Shown here: piece after piece, positions 13,148 through 26,500 of the stretch
Layout: the number at the start of each line of letters is the position of its first letter
Numbering within the stretch: the stretch's first letter is position 1
Assembly: GCA_964247055.1 (NCBI GenBank)
Contig: OZ176056.1
Location: 5,146,001 to 5,210,000 of the forward strand
Length of the DNA stretch: 64,000 nt
Reading direction: 5' to 3'
From: Paragordius varius
Lineage: Eukaryota > Nematomorpha
The notes under the pieces: generated by a model
Databases searched by the model: none
The model's input: only the letters and a program-made list of their open reading frames with translations
Told to the model about the DNA's origin: nothing
Translations under genes and position numbers: made by a program

Positions 13148-13176
<29 letters not shown>
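13148..13176. repeat. (TA)n microsatellite
   Basis: Uninterrupted TA run. Similar runs occur at 11,237, 18,187, 27,634, 35,080, 50,477 and 54,222. Confidence 0.95.
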
Positions 13177-13179
<3 letters not shown>

Positions 13180-13230
13180 CGCATAGTGTCAAAAATTAAA
13201 TACCTTTTAATAAAATTTTATATACCATTT

Positions 13231-13770
13231 GCACTTCAGTGTTCTTTAACAAGTTATTCCTTGATCTTTTTTGTATTTAACTTTCAATCAAATCGTGTAT
13301 CATTCATCCTATTTTATCATTTTTAACTTGTTTCAATAATAAACACAAATTGAATCATAAACTCTTAATTATTCAGTCTATCTTTATTAATTTTTTTAAA
13401 TGTCATTTTAATATTTATAAATTTTAACACTTATAAGTTTACTGGGTTATTATTATTAACAATTTTAAAAAACTATAAATAAATTTTGTTAAAAATTACT
13501 TTAAAACAAAAAAGTAATTTTGAATTAAAAATTTTATTAAATAGATACATATATAATAAATAGAAAAAATTAGGTTAAAAAATAATAAAATTAAAAATAT
13601 ATCCAAAAATTATGGTTAAATCAAAATCTAAAAATTTTAAGGACTAACTTGACGTGTTCAAGGACCAACTTAAAATGGTCAACGACCAATTTTAAATGTT
13701 CAAGGACCAATTTGAAGTGTTCAAGGACCAACTTGAAGTGTTAAATGACTCTCTTAAAGTGCAAATATAT
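13231..13770. mobile_element. MITE family M2 (CAAGGACCAACTT), copy 1
   Basis: Starts TATACCATTTGCACTTCAGT and ends TTAAAGTGCAAATATA. The right arm contains four to five tandem units of about 24 bases around GTTCAAGGACCAACTT (13,650-13,745). The outer TATACCATTT is shared with family M1. A second copy lies at 39,946-40,450. Confidence 0.7.
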
Positions 13771-13840
13771 ATTAAACCACAGTTGGCCTGGCTATTACGA
13801 TAACAGTCGTTTGTTTTTTTAAATATTTATGTAGTATCTA

Positions 13841-14535
13841 GGGTTGTGCATTTGACTGCTTTTTCAAAAAAGTCCGGTCAGATCCGTTCTGACCATGGTC
13901 ATGACCACGGTCCGATCATTTTATTTATTTAAATACCATGCGATATTGGATTGTGAAAATAATCTAACGACACTTGCGTTTCACTGTCATGTTTTTTCTT
14001 AAAAATTTATATAATACATTTTTTTATAATTATAATATTCTCAATCCAATTTCTAGAATATTGTAAAATATATTTTGTCACATTCTTGTGGCCTACTGAA
14101 TCTTCAAATTTATAGATTTTAATATTGGATATTTCAAATGATATTATTAATTTGTTTTACAGTTTCTTTGATCATTTAATATTATCCAATTATAATGTTT
14201 TTAAATTTTATTAGTTCATATATATATATATAGAAAATTCGCATATTTTGCAAAATGCTTGATTGTTTTTCGAAATAACTGGTGCTAAAATGTTATAAGG
14301 ATGCATATTTAACAATTTTATATTGTTAAATAAGCATATGTAAATATTAAATTATATTTTTTAAAAAGTAAATTAAAAAGCGAAGTCTTTTTATTTCTCT
14401 TCCAAAAAAATATACCAGCAATTTTTTAAAAAAACAGCTATTTTTTTAAATGACCATGGTCAAAAAAATTATAGTCACTGACCTGGTCATGACCGGGTCA
14501 ATTGACCAGGTCATAACTTGGTCAGCACAGCCCTA
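13841..14535. mobile_element. TIR element rich in GGTCA/TGACC half-sites, copy 1
   Basis: Ends GGGTTGTGC and GCACAGCCCTA are flanked by the direct repeat GTAGTATCTA (13,831-13,840 and 14,536-14,545). Both subterminal arms carry palindromes such as TGACCATGGTCATGACC and GACCTGGTCATGACC. Non-coding. The end sequence and duplication suggest a hAT-type origin. A related inverted copy lies at about 30,752-31,385. Confidence 0.72.
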
Positions 14536-14639
14536 GTAGTATCTAATAAATGGCTGACAATTTGAAAGTTTGACAATTTATGGGATGTATGTTTAATTAG
14601 CTTTAATAGGCAATAACGGAGTGCGCGAAATCGGGCCTT

Positions 14640-14920
14640 AAAAATATTCTGATACACTAAGATATATTCTGATAGAAAAACATATCAGGAAAATTAAGGT
14701 ACTTTAGGTTTTGGGCTTTACGAGTTATCAAAGAAAGACCCTTTTTGTTGACACCATATCGCAAAAGAGAAAATGCGCATATTATATCAGATAAAATTAT
14801 TTGATGAAAGCTAACTCTAAATGTTTCAATAAGAAAAATTCAATATCAATAATTAGAGTTGGGTCCCCAACTCACATTTTGGCCCCCTGGGCTTGTTATA
14901 AAATAAACGCAAAAATAAAG
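14640..14920. repeat. Dispersed repeat shared with 48,740-48,990
   Basis: Both places share a phrase around GGGCTTTACGAGTTAT / GGGCCTTACGAGTTAT, a later GCATATTATAT, and a close near ATAAACGCAAAAA preceded by a pyrimidine/purine-rich GGGGGCTC or GGCCCCCTGG. No ends were defined. Confidence 0.5.
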
Positions 14921-14960
14921 AAATTACATAAAAAATCATAAAACATGCTAGATTATAACA

Positions 14961-17445
14961 GGGTGTCCAACACAAATGGCTTGAAGAGCCACCTTTTCTA
15001 CCTCAAAATTCCAAAGAGCCACTTTTTATTTATATATATATAAATCAAGACATTGGTAACAATGCTAATTTCTATATCAAAAAGAAAATAAACAGTATAA
15101 ATATAATAATGCTTTGCTAATTAAATTGTATCAATGTAAAATAAAGAAAAAAAATACATGGATATGGTAAACTTATTGCAATTCGATTGTATGACTGAGT
15201 AGACTGTGGCGAATTTAATATCCAAAATGTAACCTTATTTATTCAGTCAGCGAGTTTATCATGAGATGCATACATGAAATGATATGTATTTTAATTATTT
15301 CGCGTACAAGATCAGAATGAATCAAGCAATGTACCTTCAAAAGAAAGTACATAAAAGCATATATATTAGCATCTTCAATTGATGGTCCCTACAAAAGAAA
15401 GGTTACCTTCTTAAAGGTAGTTGATAATCATGCAATTTAAAATGTATTGAGTTAAATATGAGCGTGTCTTGTTTGATAAAGATTGGTGCCCATCCCCGAT
15501 GGGAAAAAACAAGGATAGAAACCGATGCCATAAATATGATCAAATATATATAATGCATTGACACGGTAAAAATCTCTGTGCACATGATTGTTGTCGTGTC
15601 TAATAAAGTTTTTTCATCTAATAAAAATAAAAGAAGTAAATTTTTTTCATTGCATAATTAATTTTTTAATGGGATATTTGTTTTGTAATTTTTTTGCTTA
15701 ATTTATTCAGATCTGCATCAATATTTGATACAGCACATCAAATCATTCTCTAAGTTTTCATCAGTTAATAAAGAACTTGAAAGAGTTTTGTGTATTCATT
15801 TTATAAAAAAACTTTCATGGACCCAAAAGCTCAAATTAATCTTTGTACAAAAATTCTTAAATTAGGAAATTTATCAAACGTTATATATTTTTTAAAAAAT
15901 TCAATTGCCCAAATAATAATTTTAATTCATTATTGCAAATCTAGTAATTCCATTTGTAAATTAATAGGAGCGTTGATAGCTTCAACATAGAATGGACGAC
16001 AAAATAAATGAAATATTTTTTCATATTTTGTCATATCACCGTATCGATTATTAAATTTTGATAATATGTTAATTTGATCTGCATATTTTATAAAATCGTT
16101 AGTTTTACCAGCTTTAAATCTATTATTCTGGATGTTCAGCTATTTTTTTAAATGGCATTCAAATAACGTCAATTTTTTGCAAAACGCTTTAATATGGTTA
16201 TTCGCATCAACAATTAAATTATCTTGCTTTTGCAAGGATTCATTTAATTGATTTAGTTTTTCGGTAATATCTGCGGAAAAGCTTAAATCTGACAACCAAT
16301 CTTCATTGGTTAATTCCTCTACCAAATAATTATTCTGCAATAGAAAAATATTTACTTTTAATAAATAATAAAACCTTTTAAGACATTTCCCTCGACTAAG
16401 CCACCTTACATTTGAAAAAAATATAAGATCCATATTCTGAATGATTTAATAAACTACTATCTATGCTTCAAAGCATGAGATTTTATAAAATTAATTACTT
16501 TAATAACAACGGTATGTCCATTGTCAGAGCATGTGCGAAGAGATTTTCGCGGTGAATCATGTAATGCTATAGCTGGTATACCATCTGTTGTCAAACAAGA
16601 TAGCGCCCTCATATTTAATTTATTGTCCACAAATTGGATGAAACATATCATCTCCCTTAGTTGTATTTTTCATCGGAAGTAAGCCTAACATATCTTCTGT
16701 TATATTTAAAAAATTCATCTATCCCTCGAATAAAGACTACCAATTGTTATATGTTCCTTATATCTGTGCTATCATCAAATGACAAGGAAAACGCCACAAA
16801 ATATTAAATTCTTTCTTCTAGGGAAAGTTGAATTTTTTCTGCGATGTCTGTAATTCGTCGACACATAGTGTTGCGCGAAAGACTTATACTGGATATTAAT
16901 TCAACTTTATTAAACAAAACACTACTATCGGATAGAATTGCGTAAATGAAATTGTTGGTTATAGATTATTAATATTTTTTAAAGATTCTAATTTTATTAT
17001 TTTTATTTCTGTAGTCATATTAATAAAATCCAAATGCATGGTATTGGCATGTCTTTTTAAATTATATTCATGAAACCCGTTTGTCATAAATTTGCAAATA
17101 AGGCACTCCGCTTTGTTAAAATATGAGTAAACCCATATTTCAATTACCAGTCGGGTTTGTACTAGTTTCTTTTTTAGATTTATGCATATAGAAAGCTAAA
17201 TAAATTATTTTAAATACCTATTTTTTGCAAGTATCTCAATGTTTCAATGGACCTTATAAGTCCCAGTATTGGTATGAAAGCTAAATTAATTATTTTAAAT
17301 ACCTAATTTTTGAAAGTAATTTAATGTTATTATTTAATGTGAAAGTTATCATCTTGAAGTTGGAAATAACATGCAGGAAAAAATGTGTTTTTTTAAAATT
17401 TTCAATGACACTAGTGGCTCGCGAGTACCCTGTTGGACACCCCTG
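14961..17445 (-). mobile_element. hAT transposon, BED-finger/ZBED5-like type, copy 1
   Basis: Ends GGGTGTCCAACA (14,961) and TGTTGGACACCC (to 17,442) lie between copies of an 8-base duplication TTATAACA at 14,953-14,960 and 17,446-17,453. On the minus strand, 17,030-17,140 encodes a BED-type finger: ECLICKFMTNGFHEYNLKRH and then ANTMH. 16,457-16,651 gives [14 protein letters not shown], and 16,140-16,433 gives NVRWLSRGKCLKRFYYLL and DLSFSADITEKLNQLNESLQ, all typical of ZBED5/SCAND3-like hAT transposases. The frame is broken between these blocks, so it looks dead. Confidence 0.85.
16140..16651 (-). pseudogene. hAT transposase fragments (ZBED5-like)
   Basis: Two consecutive open segments in different frames. 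The first ends FIKSHALKHR and the second starts just before NVRWLSRGK. RWLSRGKxLKR and DITEKLNxLN are strong family signatures. Dimerisation and catalytic domain parts only; the N-terminal finger lies upstream at 17,030-17,140 and the rest is decayed. Confidence 0.82.
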
Positions 17446-17767
17446 TTATAACATGAAAAAAAGATTTATTTAAAAATGTAGTACTTTAAAATTGCTAAAA
17501 TTTTCTTGATGGTTTATGGTACTTTGCATGGGGCATAAAAACGATATAAGATATAAAAACGCTTATTTATTTAATTTAATCATACTTAACATTTTTATAA
17601 ACTTACATATAATTAAAGTAGTTTTTTTTCGGATTGGGTTAAATTTAATAAAAATTACAATTCAAAACTTAAAGTGGCACAAATTAAATTTAAATTCGGT
17701 TATATAAAATCAGCTTCATCCTATACAATAGTCTTTTATAAAACAAACCTATTATACCGTTTCCACC

Positions 17768-18185
17768 ATGCCTCAAATTACCGTACGCTTCAAAAATATC
17801 CTCCCAAAATCTAAAAAAATTGAAATTTTAAAGCAGCGTATGCTTTTTTTAATAATTTTCTATTTCGATGTCATAATCTGGCATATATAAGATTGCAATC
17901 ACAGCATTTTTGCGTTTGTTAAAAGGCATCCCCCTTTCAGAGGGATGTGAGAAAAACCGATTTTCACGTACTATATCAAAAATTAAATAAATATTGTTTT
18001 CCATTATAAATATAGTTTATATATATTAATAATATTTTTCGTAATGAAGCATCGAAGGTTCACCAAAAAACATTTATTTGTTATAAAGTTTGCGCCTATT
18101 TCGATAAACAACCATTACAATAAAAAATAACTATGTTTTACAAAGCCTAGACTTCAAATACAACCGTGGCACATTCTCCATCAGA

Positions 18186-18223
<38 letters not shown>

Positions 18224-19529
18224 TAATTAGGATATTTTATATGCATTGTGCATTTTTTTTGGAATAATCAGAAAACCTTCTAAAATAATAATAGCGTCAT
18301 AAGAGTTCATGATGGTACATCTTTCAAGTTATCATGTTTTTAAATTTATATAAGCAAAACAAATTATGAATAGGATAAAATTTACCATAAATTTTGGGGA
18401 AAAAAATATTATTTCCTTTTCATATAATGAAGGTTATTTTTTTTACCAGAATTTTACAAAGACACCCCTGCAGTATTAACAGTTATTGATTGCGATATAG
18501 AAATAGAAATACAAAAGTTTACCCGATTCGATTCGGACATTAGTAAAATATTTATTTATTGAATATGTTTAAAAGATAATTAACTCATGCACAAATCAAA
18601 AATATATATACATATCAAACTCTTTCTTTTTAGGATTTATTCCAGAAAATCCCAGGTTAAGATCACTATGGGTTAGTTGCATCACAGCTGATCAGGGTAA
18701 AAAATCGATAGATTTTGTTTCCTTCTTTAACCCCTTTAGGGGCTTACCCGTAAACGAAACAGTTACAGACAAGGTTTATGTTCACACGAAACAAACCCCA
18801 GTAATTATTGTTGACGAAGAATCAACCAAAACAGGTTTATTGCAAATATGGTATTTTCTTATATGATATTTTACTTTTACGCGGTTAATAAAGTAAAAAA
18901 TAAACTGTCTTTACATAATCATTTTTTATGAATTCTATTGTTAAAATATACGGCTAACTACGGGGCAAGTGACGACTAGAAAAATTAACCGGCTCACTAT
19001 CCTATTTCTCCACGGTTTCCAAATTAATGTACAAATATTACTAATTTTAAGGTTTCATACAATTCTTTTCCTAAAGTCATAGTTGTCATTTCACCCGTAA
19101 CACATAATCCTATTATCTATAATTTATTTGACACTTTTATTTGTTTTTTCAGGGATATTGGGAAGTGGGACCAAACCCCCAATTAGAACAACAACTCAAC
19201 CAACTACTATAGCTACAACAAAAATTCAAACCACTCCAAAAATAGTAATTCCAAATTATGGTCACGTTATTATAAATTCTATGCATGAAAATATACGAGA
19301 ACACATGTACTATCGTGGATACATTAAGAATAATCAAGGCAGTCCTATTGGTCCAGTTCACGTAGATGTAATTAAACGTTTTTAATTTTATTAAAATTTT
19401 TTATAATTTTTTATCCATTTGATATATTATATACAAATATAATTTTTGTAATTTTAGATAACTCTTGAAAAGCCTGGGCACGTTTCATTCATAATCAAAA
19501 AGCGACAAAGACCAATATACATTACTTAA
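17768..19529 (+). CDS. Unrecognised five-exon gene with Thr/Pro-rich linker
   Basis: Exons 17768-17837, 18450-18542, 18634-18834, 19153-19367 and 19458-19529 join in frame through GT..AG introns to give 216 residues. Reading order: MPQITVRFKNILPKSKK; a stretch with FYKDTPAVLTVIDCD; FIPENPRLRSLWVSCITADQ; FVSFFNPFRGLPVNETVTDK; a Thr-rich linker (TKPPIRTTTQPTTIATTK); NYGHVIINSMHENIREHMYY; and ITLEKPGHVSFIIKKRQRP to the stop. Exons 2-5 are well supported by phase, composition and consensus sites. Exon 1 is weaker: the Kozak-like CACCATGCC and donor C|GTATGC are good, but the true 5' end may be elsewhere. Exon 4 may end at 19,361 instead, also in frame. Two cysteines and a mucin-like linker would suit a secreted or surface protein, but no signal peptide is seen. 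No family recognised. Confidence 0.6.
18185..18220. repeat. (TA)n microsatellite
   Basis: TA run within intron 1 of the plus-strand gene model, about 230 bases before exon 2. Confidence 0.95.
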
Positions 19530-20480
19530 ATTTGTTTACCTAAATAATATGTTAGCCATGTAAAATGTTTTTATTGGATTACAAACATTCTTATATATTA
19601 TAAAACAACTTAATTTTGTAAAAAACATTATATAAAGTTATCATTTAATTATTTATCTAAAAATTTAATGTTAGTGCCATCTATATAAATAACAATTCAA
19701 CCTGAGTAATATTAATTTAGTCATTGATGGTCATAATCAGTTGATTAATCCCTTAATTGGATATAGGTGTTGTTGTAAATTACAAATTAAAAGCAGCCAA
19801 CAAAACTTTCGAATTCATTTAAATTTTATATATTTTGTATGTATTCAGCACCTATAATAACATATGATAAGTATATTTTGTTTTAGTAAATTTTTTAAAA
19901 ACGGTCATAGTTACGATATCAATTATTTCTCAGATTCCATACAAAATTTTTTGCTTAGCTCTATCTATATATTAGGGAAAAATATTTAAATCTTAAATTT
20001 AATTAGGGCGCGATTACTATTTAAAATTTTTAAGGTTATCCCAAGTTTTTTTCCCAAATTTTTATAAATGCGAGTTATAATAGATTTATTATGACTATAA
20101 TAATGAATGAATTACATTTAAATAAAATTATTATATAAATGATACCAATTAATAATTTATGAATATCACATATTTTATATAATTAATCAATGTAAATTGG
20201 ATCACACTTTAGTAACCATAAATAATAAATATTTTATATTATTATTAAAACTAGATAAAAGGGTCCTCTAAACCGATAAATACGATAATAAGTTATGAAA
20301 AATATTCATACAGAATTAAAATTGTATTTAGTCTTAAAATGCATTGCACTAAAATAATCAAGTAAAGAGTATTTTACATTTACTAAAAAAATTATTATTT
20401 TGGACCCATTAGGGTTTTTTTAAAAACTCACTGAGCAGTTTAACATGACGCAGAAATCATACCTTACATCAAATAAGAAA
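19530..20480. other. Convergent 3' intergenic region
   Basis: Separates the two stop codons. Very AT-rich, so poly(A) signals occur on both strands by chance and the true cleavage sites cannot be chosen. No repeat ends were recognised. Confidence 0.5.
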
Positions 20481-20593
20481 TTAAGTTTTTCGGAAAAAAT
20501 GCCACTGTGTGATTGGTTTCCCAGGATTTAGTAACATATCTTTCCAATGCTTCATTTCCATAGGCGAACTACGAGACGCCAAATGAAACGTTC
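20481..20593 (-). CDS. SYT7: SYT7-like exon 13: C-terminus
   Basis: Encodes [20 protein letters not shown] and HFFRKT, then TAA at 20,481-20,483. KHWxDM and QWH are the hallmark end of synaptotagmin C2B. Acceptor AATATAG. Confidence 0.95.
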
Positions 20594-23500
20594 CTATATT
20601 TAATAATTGGAAAATTAAAAATAAAAGATAATTTTTTGCCATTATTTAGGTGTTCGAATATCGAGCGCATTTTAACCAATTGTTTTAAACCATAATTTTA
20701 TAATCGGTTAATGAAGTATGCAGACAACATATATGGTGTTTCCGATGGATCTCTAGTATTTATAAACCTTTTTTTACATAATAATGTTTTATTGCTAAAA
20801 TCTCTCTATTTTTGGATAATAAATTTATCATTAAATATTTAATGACTTATGTTTAACATATATCTATATGGTGTGGTTTATCTATGTACCTAAAGTGTCG
20901 TTTCTTGTATATTTATCATAATCTTTTGCCGTGACCAGCAAAGATGTATGCCTAATTTTTTCGGTTGGAATTAAGAAGGTAAATGTTTCATTGTAAGTTG
21001 GTTCAAGTGTATTGAATAGTATTTTTGTTTTAAATTTTTGCACCTTTTTTCCATTTTCCAATAGCCATAACGTAATATACGGATCTAAATAACATTAAAA
21101 CACGTAAAAATATAATCCAAGATTATAAAAGATTGTTTCTTGCCTAATAGTGTTTTGTTTGTATAAAATATTTTCCTACCGTTTATTATTGAATGTTATT
21201 TTATAACAAAATTATTTATGGTTTTTAATTAAATATACCTGATGAACCCATGACGTCAGCTGCTTTTAGATTTTTACATTTGATAATATCAACATTGAGT
21301 TTTCCAGGACCGGGAAAATAGGTTAAAGTTATCAAAATTTCACCAGTTTTCTATATAAAATATAATATTTAATAATAACTTCATGAATTTTAATTTTAAA
21401 AATAATTAATCTAAAAAGTATAAGGTTCTTTTTCGGTAAAGATTCCTGCCAAATTTAAGTCAGAAGTCTATACATCTGCTCATAATTAATAACTATAGAA
21501 ATTTGTGTTAATATGAAATGATTATATAATGAAAAGAAAATGATTTTTTTATAAAAAGTGTCTTGGGTAAAATACTGATTCTCATTGGCGGTTGATTAAA
21601 AAAAGTCATTTGGATTGAGTGGTCAGTACGCGGCCCGAAACATTAAACATTGGAAATCAATAATTAAAAATATGCTTACATAATCATAATTAAATTGATA
21701 TTTGTCAAACAAACTTTCTCAATCAATCCATCCAATTGGCAAACTAGAAAAAATTCTTTTGTAATGTTTGCATACAGTCATATGTTCAAAATCTAATGAT
21801 TATTATGAGCTATATTTCAAATGTGATCCGCTGGTTTTTTAGGGTCATAAATGCGGTAAAAGCTAATGTTAAACACCCCTAGGTTAAATGGTATGCAAAA
21901 CCATAAGTTGAATAAGCTTATTCTTAATTACGTATATTTCTATGGAATGACCTATATTTTTGTTTGAGATCATAAAACACACTTTCTAAAGCATTGGTAA
22001 TATATGTAAAACTTTGTTAAAATAGATAACATCAGTTTAAGAAACACAGGCCTAAGCGTTTTATATACGTAGATTTTAATTTACTTACACAAATCCTTAT
22101 CAGAAATGCGGAATTTAAAAGAAAAATTTTGCATTTGCTTAGAGCTGGAATTAATTATTTGGTAAAAATCCTGGTTTAAAAAATTACAAAACCGACATTA
22201 GAATTAGGAAAAGCGGCAGCTGCTAATTTAGCCTTTTGCATACATTCGCTGTTTGAAAGAACAAATGGATCTTGTGGAAATATACCAGACTTTAATTAGA
22301 TCAGATCGAAACAAAATCGAATAACCAGGGGGCCAGATACGGTGAACTCAAACCTATTTCAACTTCTTCGAGAACCAAACAAAGTTTTTGGTTTTTAATT
22401 TATTAACGATCGGGTTATTGAAAAGGATACCTTATCAAAAATTAAAGCTTACATGTTACCGGAAAATATAATTTGAACGCGGCCTCAAGAATAGAAATTA
22501 GATTGAAAACTCTTTCCAAGAAGAAACGGTCCCGATATAAAATAGAATTTCGCTTAAATCGGTTTGACATTTATAAATGCCCGTTCCAAATTCTCATTCC
22601 CCTCGTTTCCCGTTCCCTACTGTTTTGCCACTAATTCCTTAATTATTATATACTAAATCTATATTAATATATAAAACGGTGCATTATTAAAATAATGAAT
22701 CTCTTAATGTTCCACACTGATAGCCTTTACAAAATATAATTTTATTTAAATTGTATTTACTGATTGGACTAGACAAGGGGTGCTCAACACGCGGTCCTAC
22801 AAATTATTATTTTAGGCGAGAAATTTATACAAAATTTAGAAAATAGAATTAAAAATGATTTTCTCAAACAAATTTCTGAATAAGTCTTATCAAATTGGGG
22901 CAATGAACCAGAATTGTAAACTAAACAGTCGTTTTGAAAGGCTATGTTTCGTCTAATATAAAATGTGTTCATTTCGATACATTTTGTGAATGCGGCCCCT
23001 AAAGCAATTTGTTTTGGACACCCCTGGTCTAGACATTGAATAATAGTTATGCATACCGAACATTTATCCATAGGCAACAATTGTTTCCAACAGTGTGGAA
23101 ATTGAGATAAGTCAACTTCATTTAAAGGCACAAATATTTCACCGATTGGGTCATCCTTGCTGAACCGATCATAATCATAAACCTGTAAATTTAGGATCCG
23201 GTTTTGCAATTTGTGGTAAGGAAATCCTGTTAAAAGAGATTTTGTATTTTAAAGTTATTATTGAACATTTTTATAATCAAAATTTATTTTTTAGAATAAA
23301 GTTTGAGAAATCAAAATTTGGTCAAAATCTTTTAACTATTTCCACGAATTAGATTTGTTTATTTTAATTTATGCTAATTTATATATTATATATTTGACAC
23401 GAAAGAGATAATTGTTTTTAACCAATTAAGGTAAAAAATATTTTATTTATAACCCCACATCCAGCCCAAAAATATATCATAATGTGATTATATGTAAAAT

Positions 23501-26500
23501 TATCCAAATTTTGCTGGTATTATGTTAAATTTTTGGATGTTCCGCTTTTGTAAATATATAACATTATAATTATGTATTTTTAATTCAAAAAGTCTAATAC
23601 GATAGAATTCGCCCCTTTCCAATAAGCCAAGATCGATGATGCAAACTATAGAGACCCGGTGTGAAATAATTGTTTGAATACGCTTAGAGCGTGTTTATAT
23701 TCATTTTAAATTATATTATAAATTATAATGCATCATATGGGATATAACAAAATATGTCTATACGCAATTAAGTTTTCGGGATATTTGGATACCGCTGTAT
23801 ATATTTACCCTTTTTGATTTAATAAATATTAAATCTATTGTATAAATAAATAAATGCTAATAAAAGATTCAGCGAATAGTGTGAAAGTTGTTCTATGACA
23901 TTTAGATTTGTTTTTACAATTTCCCATATGTCGCATTATAACCCACCAAATCTTTCATTTTTTCAATTCATATGCAATTTTAACGTTTTCGAATAAAACT
24001 AAGTTTTATTGCACTATTGCGGTTTCTTGTTTAATAACCAGAGGTAGACATTTTTGAAGGTTGGTTTTAGGGAGCCGACAAAATTATATTTATTTAAATA
24101 ATTGAATCTGGTTTAAAACATTAACTTTTTCCAAAAATTTATTTAACCTAATGTGCGCGAAATTAAGAATATTTTGGCAAATAAATATACCATAAATATT
24201 ATCAACTCACTGCTTATATACAAATCAAGGGTGTCCAACACACAGCCCGCGGTACCCATGCAGCCTTCTAAAATATTTCTGCAGCCGGGGAGAAATTAAA
24301 AATTTTACGAAATCGATTTTTTTTAAAAAAATATAAATCTTTGCGAATTTGGCGATTGACTAGCGATAAATGTTAAAATAAATAATATTTTTTACCGTCC
24401 TTTGTTTAAAATCTAAGATAAAATATGACATATATTTTTCTAATGTGACCCGTCAGATTTGTTAATCCGAAAATGCGGTCCGCGACGCCATTTGTGTTGG
24501 AAACTCCTGATGATCAATCTTAAAGCCCGCATTTTGACTTCCATTATGTAGTATAGATAATGTTCATTTGCCTTATAAGAACAATATGGCTCAGCAAATT
24601 TGAATATATTATTATCGAATAAGTAATAAATCGAGAGGTTATATTTTAAGTAGGGATGAGTTTAATAATCAAATATGCTGATTCGAAGCATAATTCAAAT
24701 TGAAACCGTTTCTTTTAGTAGAAATATCAACTAATATATGGTCTGGGGTCACTATATACCGCAATTCGTAACGAAGTGTTAAATTTATATTAAAACTGCA
24801 ACATAGTAGGCTTAAATGTTAGCTATGAAATAATTAAATTTTTATATAAATTAAAAGTTAGACAAAAGGTTTTACCTTCATATAAAAATGTTTCATTCCA
24901 TATGGGATTGAGATTTTTCTTCTTCACTCTCGTTTCCAATTTACTTTTTCTATCAGGCAAGAGGTATAATTTTACATATGGATCGCTTGTACCAGTAATA
25001 TCTTTTGCGGGTAAATTTTTAGCTTGTATAACCTTTTCATATAAAAATTGAGAATGTGAGTTGAATTACAACATATACAACTTAAATTTAATATGAAAAG
25101 ATTCTTAATTTACTTTAACGACCAAGTTCTGATTTTGAAAATCATAGGTAAGGCCGAAATGAATTGTGCCCAACGAAGCATTTTCTTCCTCTTCGCCTGC
25201 CCCAGATGCGTACAAATCTGCCAATTTTTTGCTATCCTCTTTAAATTTGGCCTAAAATAATATGTTAGATAATCGTTTTAGAAAGTTATGTAATATAAGA
25301 CTCATTTTTATGTATTAAAATTTAATGCAGGCTCACTCTTTACCCACTTAATAATATAATTCAACAAAAATTTAACAAAACTGATCACGTTAATTCGGAA
25401 TTTTTATGATTTACCTATATTTTATAACTAGCAGACAAACATTAACACATTAAATTAAAGGGAAAGGGGTCGATATATTTCTAGCCAAAGTGATGCACAA
25501 TAACACAATATTTATTATCATTGATTATATTAACTATGGTCAACGTTGTTTTTTTGGCCAAGAGCCTTTTTCCATTAAAAGAGGTCTGAGTGAACTTTGC
25601 AAAAAATATTTATAGAGATTATTAATTTTGATAAGATACAGAGTATCGATCCGTTATTTGTTTACTGACTTTTAGATTTATTATTATATTAAGGGGATAA
25701 CGAAAAAGAAGTTTTTGATGGTGAAAGGCGTGTGCTTCGCACTTTTATAATACAAAAATGAGTGTATATCGAATTTCGTTTTCACTAAAACTATTTTTAT
25801 GTTTAAGTCTTTTGGAAAAACAAAAAACACATTTAAGTTTCGTATGTCTATGAATCGCATTTTAGATTATCTCTAATCGAGATTTTACAAAAACAATATA
25901 AAATAATATATATGGTAACCTGATTGTAATGTGATGTGGGTGTTGAATTAGTGTTATTGCCTATGTTATTGTTGGAACCATATGAACGTGTATTTTTAAG
26001 TTTGGTCGGAGATAATAAGGCTGAAGAATTTTGTCGCATGGTTGCAGAGTTTGAAGAAAATTTTGGGGTCCCTTGCTGGCTGCCTAATCTATATATATAT
26101 ATATATATATTATAACATTACACCAAAATCCTCAATAAAATTACCTATAAACAATACAAATTCACCCTTAATTTAAAATTCACTCTCAAAATAATATGTT
26201 TTTTTCCCAATTAACTCATTACTAATGTCATATATTTCTTAGCATAGCTATTATCTTTCTATATTATGTTAAGTTAAATTAAAATAATATTTTATTTTAT
26301 AAAATATAAGTAGTTTTATTCAAAAACACAAAATTTCATTTAGGATGTTAAAATGTCTAAGGGTAAATTGGAATTGATCGAAGGTAAATATGAGATGCAA
26401 TGGCATATATGCATAATGACATATAAATACAAAATATCTGCTTGCTTAATGCTTTAGCAGTTTTAAGTATCATGAACGAAGCTATATAAGTCTATAGATG

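Noticed and set aside
19149-19361. Minus-strand frame opposite the plus-strand gene
   Set aside because: Antisense of exon 4 of the five-exon gene; the forward reading has the splice sites and protein-like composition.
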